From the NCBI RefSeq assembly GCF_000469135.2, contig NZ_CP048117.1, positions 1-64,000 on the forward strand: a stretch of DNA of 64,000 nt, read 5' to 3'. The position numbers and the translations under genes are program-made. The DNA is from Bacillus sp. SB49 (GTDB taxonomy: Bacteria; Bacillota; Bacilli; Bacillales; Halobacillaceae). Shown piece after piece: positions 26,946-36,567 of this stretch (positions are counted from its first letter, which is position 1; each line of letters begins with the position of its first letter). Under the pieces are notes generated by a model. It did not search any database, was not told the origin of the DNA, and saw only the letters and a list, made by a program, of their open reading frames with translations.

Positions 26946-26974
26946 TGTCATGATGACAGATGACAATTGTCATC
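26946..26974. promoter_or_regulatory. Two adjacent perfect palindromes upstream of the ABC/two-component operon
   Basis: TGTCATGATGACA (26946-26958, odd centre) directly followed by GATGACAATTGTCATC (26959-26974, 16 bp). Both share the TGTCAT/ATGACA half-site, as expected for a dimeric regulator binding two turns. Located between the divergent ABC operon and splAB. The natural candidate is the LuxR-type regulator coded in the operon (inference). Confidence 0.7.
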
Positions 26975-26981
26975 TTTTATT

Positions 26982-26997
26982 CGTTTCACATGAAACA
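26982..26997. promoter_or_regulatory. parS-like site upstream of splA
   Basis: CGTTTCACATGAAACA matches parS TGTTTCACGTGAAACA at 14 of 16 positions. B. subtilis has functional parS variants with one or two changes, so binding is plausible but less certain than for the site at 4160. Confidence 0.6.
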
Positions 26998-27070
26998 AGC
27001 ATCCTCTCTTGTAATAATTGGCGGGTTTTGTGGAAAAATGAGCACAACAACTAAGAGAGCAGGTGATTGG

Positions 27071-27325
27071 ATGGATGGGAGCAGTTATAAAGCAGGCGAT
27101 GTCGTCTATGTCGTTTACCGCAATCCGCATACGTATGATGTAGCGAATGTACAGGAGGCGGCCGTGGTGAACGACCCGGAAAACCCGGGTTCCCTGGCAT
27201 TATTTTTGTATGAAACGTATTTTCCACTGGATGAGAGCATAGCCGTCTATGCATCCGAAGGGGAAGCGGAGCGGGCCTACTATGATGCGTTCGGCGGTGT
27301 GGAATCGGAGGGAGATCTGTGGTAA
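27071..27325 (+). CDS. splA: SplA-like transcriptional regulator
   Basis: Small protein of 84 aa matching SplA in length and in the segments YKAGDVVYVVYRNPH and VQEAAVVNDPENPG (family recognised from memory). In B. subtilis SplA lowers expression of splB in the forespore. The ATG lies 7 bases after AGGTGA. Its stop overlaps the GTG start of splB by 7 bp, so they are coupled as in the known splAB operon. Confidence 0.85.
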   Translation: MDGSSYKAGDVVYVVYRNPHTYDVANVQEAAVVNDPENPGSLALFLYETYFPLDESIAVYASEGEAERAYYDAFGGVESEGDLW

Positions 27326-28347
27326 AACCATTCGTACCGGAACTGGTCTATATAGAGCCGCGGGCGCTCGATTACCCCTTAGGCCGGGAATTAAAAGAGA
27401 AATTCGAAAACATGGGCATCGAAATTCGTCAAACGACGTCGCATAATCAGGTCAGGAACCTCCCCGGAGAGAACGATTTCCAAAAATACCGGATGGCGAA
27501 ATCGACACTCGTCGTCGGTGTAAGGAAAACGCTCAAATTCGATACGTCTAAACCATCGGCTGAATACGCGATCCCGCTTGCGACCGGGTGCATGGGGCAC
27601 TGCCATTACTGCTACCTGCAGACGACGATGGGGAGCAAACCATATATTCGGACCTATGTGAATGTGGAGGAGGTCTTTGATGCTGCCGAGCAGTATATGA
27701 AGGAACGAATGCCGGAGGAAACCCGTTTCGAAGCGTCCTGTACGTCGGATATCGTCGGCATCGATCACTTGACCCATTCCCTCAAACGGGCAATTGAATA
27801 TTTCGGGGAATCCGACCACGGAAGGCTGCGGTTCGTGACGAAGTTCGCTCATGTCGATCATCTGCTGGACGCGAAGCATAACGGCAGGACACGCTTCCGC
27901 TTCAGCATGAACGCGGACTATGTCATCAAGTACTTAGAGCCCGGCACTTCCCGCCTGGACGAGCGGATCGAGGCAGCTGCCAAAGTAGCGAAGGCCGGCT
28001 ATCCTCTCGGGTTCATCATCGCACCGATTTATCTGTACGACGATTGGAAGGAAGGGTACCGGGTGCTGTTTGAGAAGCTACACGACAAACTCCCGGACTA
28101 CGCTACGAAAGATTTGACGTTCGAACTGATCCAGCACCGCTTTACGAAGCCTGCCAAGCGCGTCATTGAGAAAAATTATCCGATGACAAAGCTTGAGATG
28201 GATGAGGAGAAGAGAAAGTACAAATGGGGTCGATACGGAATTGGGAAATACGTGTACCAGACCGACGAACAGGAAGATATGAAGAAGACGCTCGGCGGGT
28301 ATATTAATCAGTACTTCCCGGAAGCAAGTCTCGAATACTTTACTTGA
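27319..28347 (+). CDS. splB: Spore photoproduct lyase
   Basis: Radical-SAM enzyme that directly reverses spore photoproduct (5-thyminyl-5,6-dihydrothymine) in germinating spores, 342 aa. The cluster cysteines are C91, C95 and C98 in ATGCMGHCHYCY; C141 in FEASCTSD matches the hydrogen-donor cysteine of B. subtilis SplB at the same number. The start is a GTG. The gene also supports a spore-forming host. A short terminator follows. Confidence 0.96.
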   Translation: MVKPFVPELVYIEPRALDYPLGRELKEKFENMGIEIRQTTSHNQVRNLPGENDFQKYRMAKSTLVVGVRKTLKFDTSKPSAEYAIPLATGCMGHCHYCYLQTTMGSKPYIRTYVNVEEVFDAAEQYMKERMPEETRFEASCTSDIVGIDHLTHSLKRAIEYFGESDHGRLRFVTKFAHVDHLLDAKHNGRTRFRFSMNADYVIKYLEPGTSRLDERIEAAAKVAKAGYPLGFIIAPIYLYDDWKEGYRVLFEKLHDKLPDYATKDLTFELIQHRFTKPAKRVIEKNYPMTKLEMDEEKRKYKWGRYGIGKYVYQTDEQEDMKKTLGGYINQYFPEASLEYFT

Positions 28348-28349
28348 TC

Positions 28350-28373
28350 AGGGCGCCTTGTGCGCCTTTTTGT
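28350..28373 (+). terminator. splB terminator
   Basis: GGCGC, loop CTTGT, GCGCC, then TTTTTG, 3-5 bp after the splB stop. Confidence 0.8.
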
Positions 28374-28395
28374 CTGCCTGAAAAACATCGTCCGT

Positions 28396-28421
28396 GTTTT
28401 ATTTTTCCAAAAAGGTGGAAT
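28396..28421 (+). promoter_or_regulatory. Possible sigma-B promoter of the SDR gene
   Basis: GTTTTA (28396-28401), 14 bp, TGGAAT (28416-28421), compared with sigma-B GTTTAA and GGGTAT. The -35 is good and the -10 fits at four of six. Suggested also by the gene's family. Confidence 0.4.
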
Positions 28422-28456
28422 GAGCATACAAAACATTCCACAGAGGAGGATGAAGC

Positions 28457-29326
28457 ATGACACGATATAATCGACAGACAGATGGACAGCCGGCACAGGA
28501 ACAAGGAAGCCAGCCCGGAATGGAGAGTGAAATGCAGCCATTGCCGCTCCAAGCGGATACAGATTACCAAAGCGGAAATAAACTACAAGGAAAAGTCGCC
28601 CTGATCACCGGCGGGGACAGCGGAATTGGAAGGTCTGTCGCTATTGGATACGCGAAGGAGGGGGCAGACGTTGCCATTTCGTATCTGGAGGAGCACGAGG
28701 ATGCCGAGCACACGAAGCAGCTCGTCGAAGCAGAAGGTCGCCGGGCGATTCTGATCGCAGGCGATGTCGGTGATGAAGATGTTTGTAAGCAGGCGGTTCA
28801 GCGAACAGTGGATGAGCTGGGACAGCTGGATATTCTCGTCAACAACGCTGCGGAACAGCATCCGAAGGACGATTTGTTGGATATTACTACAGAACAACTG
28901 GAAAGCACGTTCCGCACGAATATCTTTTCTATGTTCCATTTGACGAAAGAAGCGATTCCACATTTGAAACAAGGAAGTGCGATCATCAACACCGCTTCCA
29001 TTAATCCATATACAGGCAACCCGCAGCTTGTCGATTATACAGCGACGAAAGGGGCCGTTGTCGCCTTCACCCGTTCCATGGCCCAACAGCTCGTCGACAA
29101 AGGAATCCGCGTGAACGGAGTCGCTCCGGGACCGATCTGGACACCGCTCATCCCAGCGACTTTCCCGAAAGAAGACGTCGAAGAATTCGGTACCAGTACG
29201 CCGATGGGCCGCCCGGGGCAGCCGGTCGAACACGTCGGAAGCTACGTCCTGCTTGCTTCTGATGATTCCACCTACATCACAGGTCAGTTCATCCATATCA
29301 ACGGAGGAATGTACACATCAAGCTGA
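28457..29326 (+). CDS. General-stress short-chain dehydrogenase/reductase (YhdF/YdaD-like)
   Basis: NAD(P)-dependent oxidoreductase, 289 aa. A Gln/Gly-rich N-terminal extension (QTDGQPAQEQGSQPG) precedes the Rossmann fold, as in YhdF/YdaD stress proteins. The cofactor motif is TGGDSGIGRSVA; catalytic residues appear in NTASINPYTG and YTATKGA (S, Y and K). NNAAEQ replaces the usual NNAG. The substrate is unknown. AGAGGAGG precedes the ATG; nei follows within 17 bp. Confidence 0.92.
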   Translation: MTRYNRQTDGQPAQEQGSQPGMESEMQPLPLQADTDYQSGNKLQGKVALITGGDSGIGRSVAIGYAKEGADVAISYLEEHEDAEHTKQLVEAEGRRAILIAGDVGDEDVCKQAVQRTVDELGQLDILVNNAAEQHPKDDLLDITTEQLESTFRTNIFSMFHLTKEAIPHLKQGSAIINTASINPYTGNPQLVDYTATKGAVVAFTRSMAQQLVDKGIRVNGVAPGPIWTPLIPATFPKEDVEEFGTSTPMGRPGQPVEHVGSYVLLASDDSTYITGQFIHINGGMYTSS

Positions 29327-29342
29327 GAGAGGAATAGAAACC

Positions 29343-30164
29343 ATGCCAGAAGGACCGGAAATCCGCCGTGCCGCCGACCAAGTCGAAAAGGCACTGATGG
29401 ATCGAGAAGTGATCGATGTCTCCTTTGCTTTTGAACAGCTGAAGCCGTACGAAGAGGTTCTAAGAGGGGCCGGCGTACAGAGAGTCGATACAAAAGGAAA
29501 AGCGATGCTCATCCGCTTCGACAACGGCTATACGATCTACTCGCACAACCAGCTGTACGGGAAGTGGATGATCCGTAACGCCTACAACTACCCGAAAACG
29601 AACCGGCAGCTCCGGCTCGCCATCCATAATGAGAAGAAGTCCGCATTGTTATACAGCGCATCGGACATTGAAGTGCTGCGCGATGAAGAAGTACCGGCGC
29701 ATCCATTCATCGCTAAAGTCGGCCCCGACATCTTAAGTGAGACCGTAACCCCCGATGAATTAGCCGCTCGCTTTGAAGAGAAACGGTTTCGGAACAGACG
29801 GTGGACGTCCCTCCTTTTGGATCAGGCGTTCATCGCGGGAATCGGCAATTACCTCCGCAGTGAAATCCTGTTTGCTGCCGGTATTTCTCCGGAAACACGG
29901 CCTGTCGACAGTACCGAAGAACAAAAAAGGAAAGCAGCCGAAGCGACCATTGATTTGATGTGGCAGTCCTACCGCCATAAGGGAATCACAAACGACCTCG
30001 ACCTGGCAGAGCGCTTAAAAAAAGAAGGTGTGAAGCGGAAGGATTATCGTCACTGGGTGTTCAACCGCGAAGGCCGTCCATGCCGCATCGACGGCACCCC
30101 CATTGTTAAATTCCGCGCCGGCTCCAGGCGCTGCTATTACTGCCCGACCTGTCAAAAGGAATGA
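29343..30164 (+). CDS. nei: Fpg/Nei-family DNA glycosylase (endonuclease VIII-like)
   Basis: Base-excision repair glycosylase/AP lyase, 273 aa. P2 and E3 of MPEGPEIRRA are catalytic and K53 (KGKAML) is the conserved beta-loop lysine; the H2TH region has FIAGIGNYLRSEILF. The C-terminal finger is unusual: C247-R-I-D250 lacks the second Cys of the first CxxC, while an added Cys appears in C264YYC267PTC270. Zinc may be held by C247/C264/C267/C270 or use D250. The ATG starts the family sequence; the earlier open frame is inside the SDR gene. Confidence 0.92.
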   Translation: MPEGPEIRRAADQVEKALMDREVIDVSFAFEQLKPYEEVLRGAGVQRVDTKGKAMLIRFDNGYTIYSHNQLYGKWMIRNAYNYPKTNRQLRLAIHNEKKSALLYSASDIEVLRDEEVPAHPFIAKVGPDILSETVTPDELAARFEEKRFRNRRWTSLLLDQAFIAGIGNYLRSEILFAAGISPETRPVDSTEEQKRKAAEATIDLMWQSYRHKGITNDLDLAERLKKEGVKRKDYRHWVFNREGRPCRIDGTPIVKFRAGSRRCYYCPTCQKE

Positions 30165-30185
30165 GTTCAGAGTCCGTATGACGGC

Positions 30186-30227
30186 AAAAGGCCAGGCCGC
30201 ACTGTTACGTGCGGCCTGGCCTTTTTT
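30186..30227. terminator. Strong bidirectional terminator between nei and the phosphoesterase
   Basis: Perfect 17-bp arms starting AAAAGGCCAGGCCGCAC around loop TGTTAC, with flanking A- and T-runs. It overlaps the stop codon of the convergent phosphoesterase. Confidence 0.92.
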
Positions 30228-30717
30228 AAGAATAAAAGATATGCTCTGCATGAATGCCGCCCTCCAACAGCGTCAGTATTCCGAAAGAATAGAATGGAAG
30301 GCTGCGTTTATCCGTCGCCGAGCCCGGATTAAACAGCAGCGTCTTCTTATGGTAACGAAGATACGGAATATGGGAGTGGCCGAAGAGAACGACATCGACC
30401 TCCCCCTCTTCAAACGACTCCAAAGCCCGGCGTTCTGTCGTCTTCTTCTCCCCATGTCCATGAACGAGACCGAAACACACACCCCCGAGTGTCACTACCT
30501 GCTTTTCCGGAAGCAATTCTCTGATCTCCCCGCCGTCCACGTTTCCATAAACGCCGTACAGCGCGGATTTTTCCTTCAATGTTTCATAGACATCCAGCGA
30601 TTGAAAATCTCCGAGATGGAAGACGGCATCGGCAGAAGGAAGCTCCTTCATTAACCGCTCCGGCAGCTCTTTCGCTTTCTTCGGCATATGTGTATCTGCT
30701 GTGACCACAATCTTCAT
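30226..30717 (-). CDS. YfcE/MJ0936-type metallophosphoesterase
   Basis: Calcineurin-like phosphodiesterase, 163 aa, of the YfcE/YsnB group. Metal motifs: VTADTHMP (D-x-H), LGDFQSLD, YGNVDGG (GNxD), VHGHGE and GHSHIPY. These enzymes act on small phosphodiesters in vitro and have no agreed role. The ATG follows GAGGAGGAG. It lies between nei (convergent) and rsmG. Confidence 0.9.
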   Translation of the reverse strand: MKIVVTADTHMPKKAKELPERLMKELPSADAVFHLGDFQSLDVYETLKEKSALYGVYGNVDGGEIRELLPEKQVVTLGGVCFGLVHGHGEKKTTERRALESFEEGEVDVVLFGHSHIPYLRYHKKTLLFNPGSATDKRSLPFYSFGILTLLEGGIHAEHIFYS

Positions 30718-30734
30718 GCTTCTCCTCCTCTACC

Positions 30735-30769
30735 AAAAAAGCCCCTCTATCCGGAGACAGAGGGGGCTT
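30735..30769 (-). terminator. rsmG terminator
   Basis: On the minus strand AAGCCCCCTCT ... AGAGGGGCTTTTTT, 5 bp past the rsmG stop. Confidence 0.88.
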
Positions 30770-30773
30770 CTCA

Positions 30774-31490
30774 TCATTGAATCGGTGTTTTGTTCGGTGT
30801 TCCTGCTTTACGCGGATACTTCTTCGGAGTCTTCCGGCGTTTTTCAATAATGGCAATGTTCCGTTCGCTTCCTTCTTGTGGAAGCTCAAACGTGTGCACA
30901 TCGATGACTTCACCACCGACAGTTTGAATGGCAATGTTTGCATCTTCCATCTCATCCATCAGGTTCGGCCCCTTCATAGCAAGGAAACGACCGCCTTTGG
31001 CCGCGAGCGGGATACACAGTTCACTGAGTACGGACATGCGTGCAACAGCCCTTGCCATGACCAGGTCATAGCTTTCACGGAAGTTGGCGTTTTTCCCGAA
31101 ATTCTCGGCTCTGTCATGATAAAAAGCGACATCGTCAAGCTCCAATTCATGAGCTAAGTGATTCAGGAAAGTGATCCGTTTCTTCAAGGAATCCACAATG
31201 GTCACTTTCAAATGCGGAAAAGCGATTTTCAGCGGCAGGCTCGGGAATCCGGCACCCGCTCCGACATCACAGATGCGAAGCGGCTTGCTGAAATCGTAAT
31301 AGAATGCAGCGGTCAGCGAGTCATAGAAGTGTTTCAAATAAACGCCTTCCTGATCGGTGATGGCTGTTAGGTTCATCTTCTCGTTCCATTCGACAAGAAT
31401 TTCGAAGTAACGCTGGAACTGGTGCTGCTGTTTCTCGTCAAGATCGATCCCTTTTTCTTTCAATGCTTGTATAAAGGTTGCGGTATCCAT
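30774..31490 (-). CDS. rsmG: 16S rRNA (guanine527-N7)-methyltransferase
   Basis: RsmG (GidB), 238 aa. It makes m7G527 in 16S rRNA from SAM; loss gives low-level streptomycin resistance in other bacteria. SAM site [19 protein letters not shown] (about 71-89) and the [11 protein letters not shown] motif are visible, with a basic C-terminal tail. It lies 17 bp after mnmG in the mnmE-mnmG-rsmG cluster. The usual next gene, noc, has been displaced about 7.6 kb. Confidence 0.97.
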   Translation of the reverse strand: MDTATFIQALKEKGIDLDEKQQHQFQRYFEILVEWNEKMNLTAITDQEGVYLKHFYDSLTAAFYYDFSKPLRICDVGAGAGFPSLPLKIAFPHLKVTIVDSLKKRITFLNHLAHELELDDVAFYHDRAENFGKNANFRESYDLVMARAVARMSVLSELCIPLAAKGGRFLAMKGPNLMDEMEDANIAIQTVGGEVIDVHTFELPQEGSERNIAIIEKRRKTPKKYPRKAGTPNKTPIQ

Positions 31491-31507
31491 ACGTCCATCC
31501 CTTCGAT

Positions 31508-33397
31508 TTATTCTCCTGAAACGCGTGCAATCTGACCCTGCTCAATATAGACAAGCAGAATCGATACGTCCGCAGGGTTGACCCCGGACACACGGGAAGC
31601 CTGCCCTACAGAAAGCGGACGAACCGTTTTCAGGCGGTCTTTCGCCTCGGTAGCCAGTCCGTTGATCGCATCGTAATCGATGTTTTCAGGAATTTTCTTG
31701 TTATCCATCTTCTTCATCCGTTCGATCTGTTCCAGCGCCTTCTTAATATAGCCGCTGTATTTGACCTGGATCTCGACCTGTTCTTTGACCGCTTCCGGAA
31801 GCCTCACATCACTCGGTGTCACACGCTCCAGATGGCTGTAGCTCATTTCCGGACGCTTCAGAAGATCGGTCGCACGAATAGCATCCTTCAGTTTGGATCC
31901 GCCCGCCTCTTCTATGACAGCCTGGACTTCCTCCGTCTCTTTCAGGATGACTTTATCCAAACGCTTCTGTTCTTCCTCGATCAACCGTTTCTTCTCAAGG
32001 AAACGCTTGTAGCGGTCCTCCGTGATGAGTCCCAGCTGATAGCCGATTTCCGTCAGGCGGAGATCCGCATTATCATGGCGCAGCATCAGACGGAATTCCG
32101 CACGGGAAGTAAGCAGACGGTATGGTTCGCCTGTTCCTTTCGTGACAAGGTCGTCGATCATAACACCGATATAGCCTTGAGAACGATCGAGTACAAGTGT
32201 TTCGAGATCAAGCGCCTTGGCCGCGGCATTGATGCCCGCCATCAACCCTTGTCCGGCTGCTTCTTCATACCCGGAAGTTCCGTTCAGCTGACCAGCTGTG
32301 AACAACCCGGAGATCTGTTTCGTCTCCAACGTCGGCCATAATTGGGTCGGAACGACGGAATCATACTCGATGGCATAACCGGCCCGCATGATTTCAGCAT
32401 TCTCAAGTCCGGGAACGGTACGCATCATTTCATGCTGGACGGATTCCGGCATCGATGTCGACATTCCCTGTACATAAACTTCTTCCGTCTCACGGCCTTC
32501 CGGTTCAAGGAAGATCTGGTGGCGCGGCTTGTCATTGAAACGAACGATTTTGTCCTCGATGGACGGACAATAGCGCGGTCCTGTCCCCTTGATCGCACCG
32601 GAATACATCGCAGACAGTCCGAGGTTATCATTGATGACTTTGTGTGTTTCTTCGTTCGTATACGTCAACCAGCACGGAATCTGATCCGTGATGAATTCCG
32701 TCGTTTCATAGGAAAAGGAGCGCGGCTCTTCTTCGCCTGGCTGGATTTCCGTCTTGGAATAGTCGATCGTCTTGCTGTTGACCCGCATCGGCGTTCCCGT
32801 CTTGAAACGGACCATGTCGATTCCGAGTTCTTCGAGCTGCTCGGAAAGCGATACAGTAGAGCGCTGGTTGTTCGGGCCGCTTTCATAGGAAAGGTCGCCG
32901 ATGATGACGCGTCCGCGCATGAACGTTCCCGTCGTGATGACAACCGTCGGCGCGTAATACGCCGCATTGGTTTCCGTAACGACACCTTTCACTTCGTCGT
33001 CTTCCACGAGGATCTTTTCGACCATCGCCTGCTTCAAAGTCAGATTATCCTGCGTTTCAAGGACGCGCTTCATTTCTTTAATATATAGAGGTTTGTCCGC
33101 CTGAGCGCGCAGTGCACGGACAGCCGGTCCTTTTCGTGTGTTCAACAAACGCATCTGAATATGCGTTTTATCGATGACTTTCCCCATCGCTCCGCCGAGG
33201 GCGTCGATTTCTCTGACGACGATCCCTTTGGCAGGTCCGCCGATGGAAGGGTTACATGGCATGAAAGCGACCAGATCAAGGTTCAAAGAAAGCATGAGGG
33301 TTTTCGCACCACGGCGTGCCGCAGCAAGCCCCGCTTCCACTCCTGCATGACCGGCGCCGACTACGATTACATCATAATGCCCTGCATCAAATGTCAT
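31508..33397 (-). CDS. mnmG: tRNA uridine-5-carboxymethylaminomethyl modification protein MnmG
   Basis: FAD-dependent partner of MnmE (GidA), 629 aa; adds the cmnm5 group at U34 of certain tRNAs. FAD motif [19 protein letters not shown] (residues 12-30), the [12 protein letters not shown] signature and the [15 protein letters not shown] segment are complete, as is the helical C-terminus ([19 protein letters not shown]). The ATG follows GGAGAGA. Downstream of mnmE by 56 bp. Confidence 0.98.
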   Translation of the reverse strand: MTFDAGHYDVIVVGAGHAGVEAGLAAARRGAKTLMLSLNLDLVAFMPCNPSIGGPAKGIVVREIDALGGAMGKVIDKTHIQMRLLNTRKGPAVRALRAQADKPLYIKEMKRVLETQDNLTLKQAMVEKILVEDDEVKGVVTETNAAYYAPTVVITTGTFMRGRVIIGDLSYESGPNNQRSTVSLSEQLEELGIDMVRFKTGTPMRVNSKTIDYSKTEIQPGEEEPRSFSYETTEFITDQIPCWLTYTNEETHKVINDNLGLSAMYSGAIKGTGPRYCPSIEDKIVRFNDKPRHQIFLEPEGRETEEVYVQGMSTSMPESVQHEMMRTVPGLENAEIMRAGYAIEYDSVVPTQLWPTLETKQISGLFTAGQLNGTSGYEEAAGQGLMAGINAAAKALDLETLVLDRSQGYIGVMIDDLVTKGTGEPYRLLTSRAEFRLMLRHDNADLRLTEIGYQLGLITEDRYKRFLEKKRLIEEEQKRLDKVILKETEEVQAVIEEAGGSKLKDAIRATDLLKRPEMSYSHLERVTPSDVRLPEAVKEQVEIQVKYSGYIKKALEQIERMKKMDNKKIPENIDYDAINGLATEAKDRLKTVRPLSVGQASRVSGVNPADVSILLVYIEQGQIARVSGE

Positions 33398-33453
33398 TTG
33401 GGTGTCTCTCCTTTTTTGTTCTACATCTATTCAAAAAACTTCCTACTCAACAA

Positions 33454-34830
33454 TTACTTCCCTAAACAGAACTGAGAGAACAACTGGTCGATCAAACTGT
33501 CATGGACGGTATCTCCGACGATCTCTCCGAGGATCTCCCATGTTCTCGTTACATCAATCTGTACAACATCAAGCGGCACACCCATTTCCATGCCGTCCCG
33601 GGCATCTTCCAGGGCCTGCTTCGCCTGTTTCAAAAGCTGTACGTGACGAACGTTCGACACATAGGTCATATCTCCGGCATCAAGCTCCCCCTCGAAGAAG
33701 GTATCTGCGATCGCTTTCTCCAGCTGATCGATTCCTTCTTCACGGATCAGTGCTGTCGTAATAACCGGATGCTCTCCAGCCAATTCCTTGACCCGCTCCA
33801 GATCCAACCGATTCTCTAAGTCCATCTTATTGACGATGACGATGACGTTCATATCCTGAATGGCTTTCAGAAGCTCTTCATCTTCTTGATTGAATTCATC
33901 CCCATAGTTTAACACAAACAGAATGAGGTCGGCTTCCTGCAATACTTGTCGGGATCGTTCGACTCCAATCCGCTCGACAATGTCTTCCGTTTCCCGGATT
34001 CCCGCCGTATCGACGAGCCGGAGTGGTACACCGCGGACGTTGACATACTCCTCGATCACGTCCCGTGTCGTTCCGGGGATCTCCGTGACGATGGCTTTGT
34101 TTTCATGCACAAGTGCGTTCATCAAGGAAGACTTCCCGACGTTCGGGCGCCCGATGATCGCCGTACCGAGACCTTCGCGAAGGATTTTCCCCTGGCGTGC
34201 TGTTTCCAAAAGACTCGTCACTTCCGCATGGACTTCCTTCGTCTTCTCTTTCATCATTTCATGGGACATCTCTTCCACGTCGTCATATTCTGGATAATCG
34301 ATGTTCACTTCGACATGGGCAAGCGTTTCTAAAAGCTTCTGCCGCAGATCCTGAATCAGCTTCGACAGACGGCCGTCCATCTGCTTTAATGCGACGTTCA
34401 TCGCCCGGTCCGTCTTCGCACGGATCAGGTCCATCACTGCTTCCGCCTGGGATAAATCAATTCGACCGTTCAAAAACGCCCGTTTCGTAAACTCTCCCGG
34501 CTCCGCAAGTCTCGCACCACTTGCCAAAATGATTTCAAGCAGACGATTTACAGAGACAAGGCCGCCGTGACAATTTATCTCAACGACATCTTCTCTTGTG
34601 AATGTTTTCGGCGCGCGCATGACAGATACCATAACCTCTTCCGCCACGTCGCCCGTTTCCGGATCGATGATTTTCCCGTAATGCATCGTGTGGGATGCCG
34701 CTTCGTTCAAATCTTTCCCTCTGAATAATTTCGCTGCAATCGATACAGCTTCTGGCCCGCTCAACCGGACGATGGCAATCGCACCTTCCCCCATAGGGGT
34801 CGATATCGCCGTTATCGTATCCGTTTCCAC
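33454..34830 (-). CDS. mnmE: tRNA modification GTPase MnmE
   Basis: GTPase partner of MnmG (TrmE/ThdF), 458 aa. Folate-binding N-domain ([25 protein letters not shown]), helical domain, and an inserted G domain: [12 protein letters not shown] (G1), DTAGIRET (G3), NKMD (G4). The C-terminal CLGK motif carries the catalytic Cys. The start is a GTG after AGGAGGTG. Its 250-bp upstream region contains three DnaA-box-like sequences. Confidence 0.98.
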   Translation of the reverse strand: METDTITAISTPMGEGAIAIVRLSGPEAVSIAAKLFRGKDLNEAASHTMHYGKIIDPETGDVAEEVMVSVMRAPKTFTREDVVEINCHGGLVSVNRLLEIILASGARLAEPGEFTKRAFLNGRIDLSQAEAVMDLIRAKTDRAMNVALKQMDGRLSKLIQDLRQKLLETLAHVEVNIDYPEYDDVEEMSHEMMKEKTKEVHAEVTSLLETARQGKILREGLGTAIIGRPNVGKSSLMNALVHENKAIVTEIPGTTRDVIEEYVNVRGVPLRLVDTAGIRETEDIVERIGVERSRQVLQEADLILFVLNYGDEFNQEDEELLKAIQDMNVIVIVNKMDLENRLDLERVKELAGEHPVITTALIREEGIDQLEKAIADTFFEGELDAGDMTYVSNVRHVQLLKQAKQALEDARDGMEMGVPLDVVQIDVTRTWEILGEIVGDTVHDSLIDQLFSQFCLGK

Positions 34831-34868
34831 ACGCCTTCACCTCCTGAAAATAAATCGTTCATCTATAG

Positions 34869-34983
34869 TTATCCACAATCGTTATTTTTCGTTACCACTA
34901 ACATCTTACCTTACCACACACCCACGCGTTTTGAAAAGATATCAACACGTCGCAGCTGTTTTTGGTTATCCACATGTGTATAA
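34869..34983. promoter_or_regulatory. DnaA-box group between mnmE and jag
   Basis: Two perfect TTATCCACA boxes (34869-34877 and 34966-34974); the second is directly followed by TGTGTATAA on the other strand (34975-34983, one mismatch). The group lies upstream of mnmE, about 2.5 kb from the main origin cluster. Confidence 0.7.
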
Positions 34984-35037
34984 ACGGTTTCTATCATATT
35001 TCCCTCATTCAGAGACAGGAATACAAGCAGCAGAAAC

Positions 35038-35072
35038 AAAAAAATACCTCTGCCGAGGGCAGAAGTATTCTT
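35038..35072 (-). terminator. jag terminator
   Basis: On the minus strand AATACTTCTGCCC ... GGCAGAGGTATTTTTTT, 11 bp past the jag stop. Confidence 0.85.
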
Positions 35073-35082
35073 AGCTTTCGAA

Positions 35083-35697
35083 TCATGAAGGCCGAATAAC
35101 GACATGTCTCCGCGGATCGTTTCCGGCAGAGTCCGTTATCACTCGCTTATGGTTCTGCAGTGCTGCATGGATGATTTTCCGCTCGTAGGAAGGCATCGGC
35201 TCCAGTTTGACTTCCTGGTTTGTCCGAACCGCCTTATCCGCAAGGCGCTGGGCCAATTGGTGAAGCGTCTCTTTCCTCCGCTCCCGATACCCTTCGGCAT
35301 CGAGCATGACCGTATAGAAGATGTCCGATTCACGATTGACGACCAGCTGGGCCAGATATTGAAGGGAATTCAATGTCTGACCGCGCTTGCCGATGAGCAT
35401 AGCGATCTTGTCCCCATGCAGTTCCATATAAATATCCCGTTGACGAATGTCTGTACGGATTTGAACAGGAGCTCCCATTTGTTCTGCTACGTCATAGATG
35501 AATGTCTCTGCATCCTGCACTGGATTTTTCTTAATCGATACTTTCACAATCGCTGGTTTGGAACCGAAACCGAGAAATCCTTTCTTACCTTCATCAATAA
35601 CTTCAAGATCTACTTGATCCTTTGATGTCCGTAATTGCTCTAGTGCTGATTGGACCGCTTCATCAACTGTCGAACCTGTAGCAGTTACTTGTTTCAC
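35083..35697 (-). CDS. jag: RNA-binding protein Jag / KhpB
   Basis: RNA-binding protein, 204 aa, linked to cell elongation and division in streptococci. It has a Jag N-domain ([31 protein letters not shown]), a KH domain with [14 protein letters not shown], and a C-terminal R3H domain ([34 protein letters not shown]). Its ATG overlaps the spoIIIJ stop by 4 bp (ATGA), the usual coupling. Confidence 0.97.
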   Translation of the reverse strand: MKQVTATGSTVDEAVQSALEQLRTSKDQVDLEVIDEGKKGFLGFGSKPAIVKVSIKKNPVQDAETFIYDVAEQMGAPVQIRTDIRQRDIYMELHGDKIAMLIGKRGQTLNSLQYLAQLVVNRESDIFYTVMLDAEGYRERRKETLHQLAQRLADKAVRTNQEVKLEPMPSYERKIIHAALQNHKRVITDSAGNDPRRHVVIRPS

Positions 35698-36455
35698 TCG
35701 CCTGCTCCTCCCGTCGCATCTTTCATCATCGGTTTACGGATGAAAATGGTTTGCAGAATCATCACGACGTTACCTACGATCCAGTACAACGCTAACGCGG
35801 ATGGGAAGAAGAACGCGAATGTACCGATCATAAGCGGCATGATGTACAACATCATTTGCATTTGTGGGTTTTGGGCTGCGGCGCCGCCTGCCATCATCAA
35901 TTTCTGCTGCAAGAATGTAGTCGCAGCTGTGAGAATAGCCAGGAACGGATCCGGGGAACCAAGCTCCAACCAAAGGAATGTGTGTGTCTGAATTTCCGCA
36001 GTCCGCATGATCGCATGATAGAACCCGATCAAGATCGGCATCTGTACAACGATCGGCAGACAGCCTGCCAAAGGATTGACGCCGTGCTTTTGGAAAAGCT
36101 GCATCGTTTCCTGCTGCAGTTTTTGTTGGGTCTGCTGGTCTTTAGAAGAATATTTCCCTCTTAATTCTTTCAATTCCGGCTGAATGTCCTGCATCGCCTT
36201 CGAACTTCTCAATTGCTTGATGTTCAAAGGAAGGAGGATCAACCGAATGATTACGGTGACGATGATGATCGCCAAACCGAAACTTCCGCTGGTCGCATCT
36301 GCGAAGAACGTGATGGTCTGTGACAAAGGCCAAACTACATATTCATTCCAAAATCCTGTACTATCCGCAGTGATATCCTGATTCACCTGGGTACACCCGG
36401 ATAGGAACGTAAGCACTCCAGCCATTGCTAGAAGCGCTATCATTTTATTCCGCAA
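35694..36455 (-). CDS. spoIIIJ: Membrane protein insertase YidC1 / SpoIIIJ
   Basis: Sec-associated membrane insertase, 253 aa, required for engulfed-forespore gene expression in B. subtilis. The lipoprotein signal ends in LSGC (Cys21); five helices follow, with R71 in the hydrophilic groove ([12 protein letters not shown]) and the cytosolic hairpin [10 protein letters not shown]. The likely start is a TTG 9 bases after AAGGAGG; an ATG lies four codons later. It is co-transcribed with jag. Confidence 0.96.
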   Translation of the reverse strand: MRNKMIALLAMAGVLTFLSGCTQVNQDITADSTGFWNEYVVWPLSQTITFFADATSGSFGLAIIIVTVIIRLILLPLNIKQLRSSKAMQDIQPELKELRGKYSSKDQQTQQKLQQETMQLFQKHGVNPLAGCLPIVVQMPILIGFYHAIMRTAEIQTHTFLWLELGSPDPFLAILTAATTFLQQKLMMAGGAAAQNPQMQMMLYIMPLMIGTFAFFFPSALALYWIVGNVVMILQTIFIRKPMMKDATGGAGE

Positions 36456-36567
36456 CGTTTCGTTCCTCCTTATGAATCTCTTACAAGGTTCTATTAGAAA
36501 ATTATGAAAACGTAAAACATACGGCCAACATTAGTTTAGCATTAGTACGCCTCATAATTCTATATTC

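Noticed and set aside
30186-30227. Hairpin as a repeat or CRISPR-like unit
   Set aside because: A single perfect stem-loop with flanking A/T runs between convergent genes is a terminator; no repeated units with spacers occur anywhere in the window.
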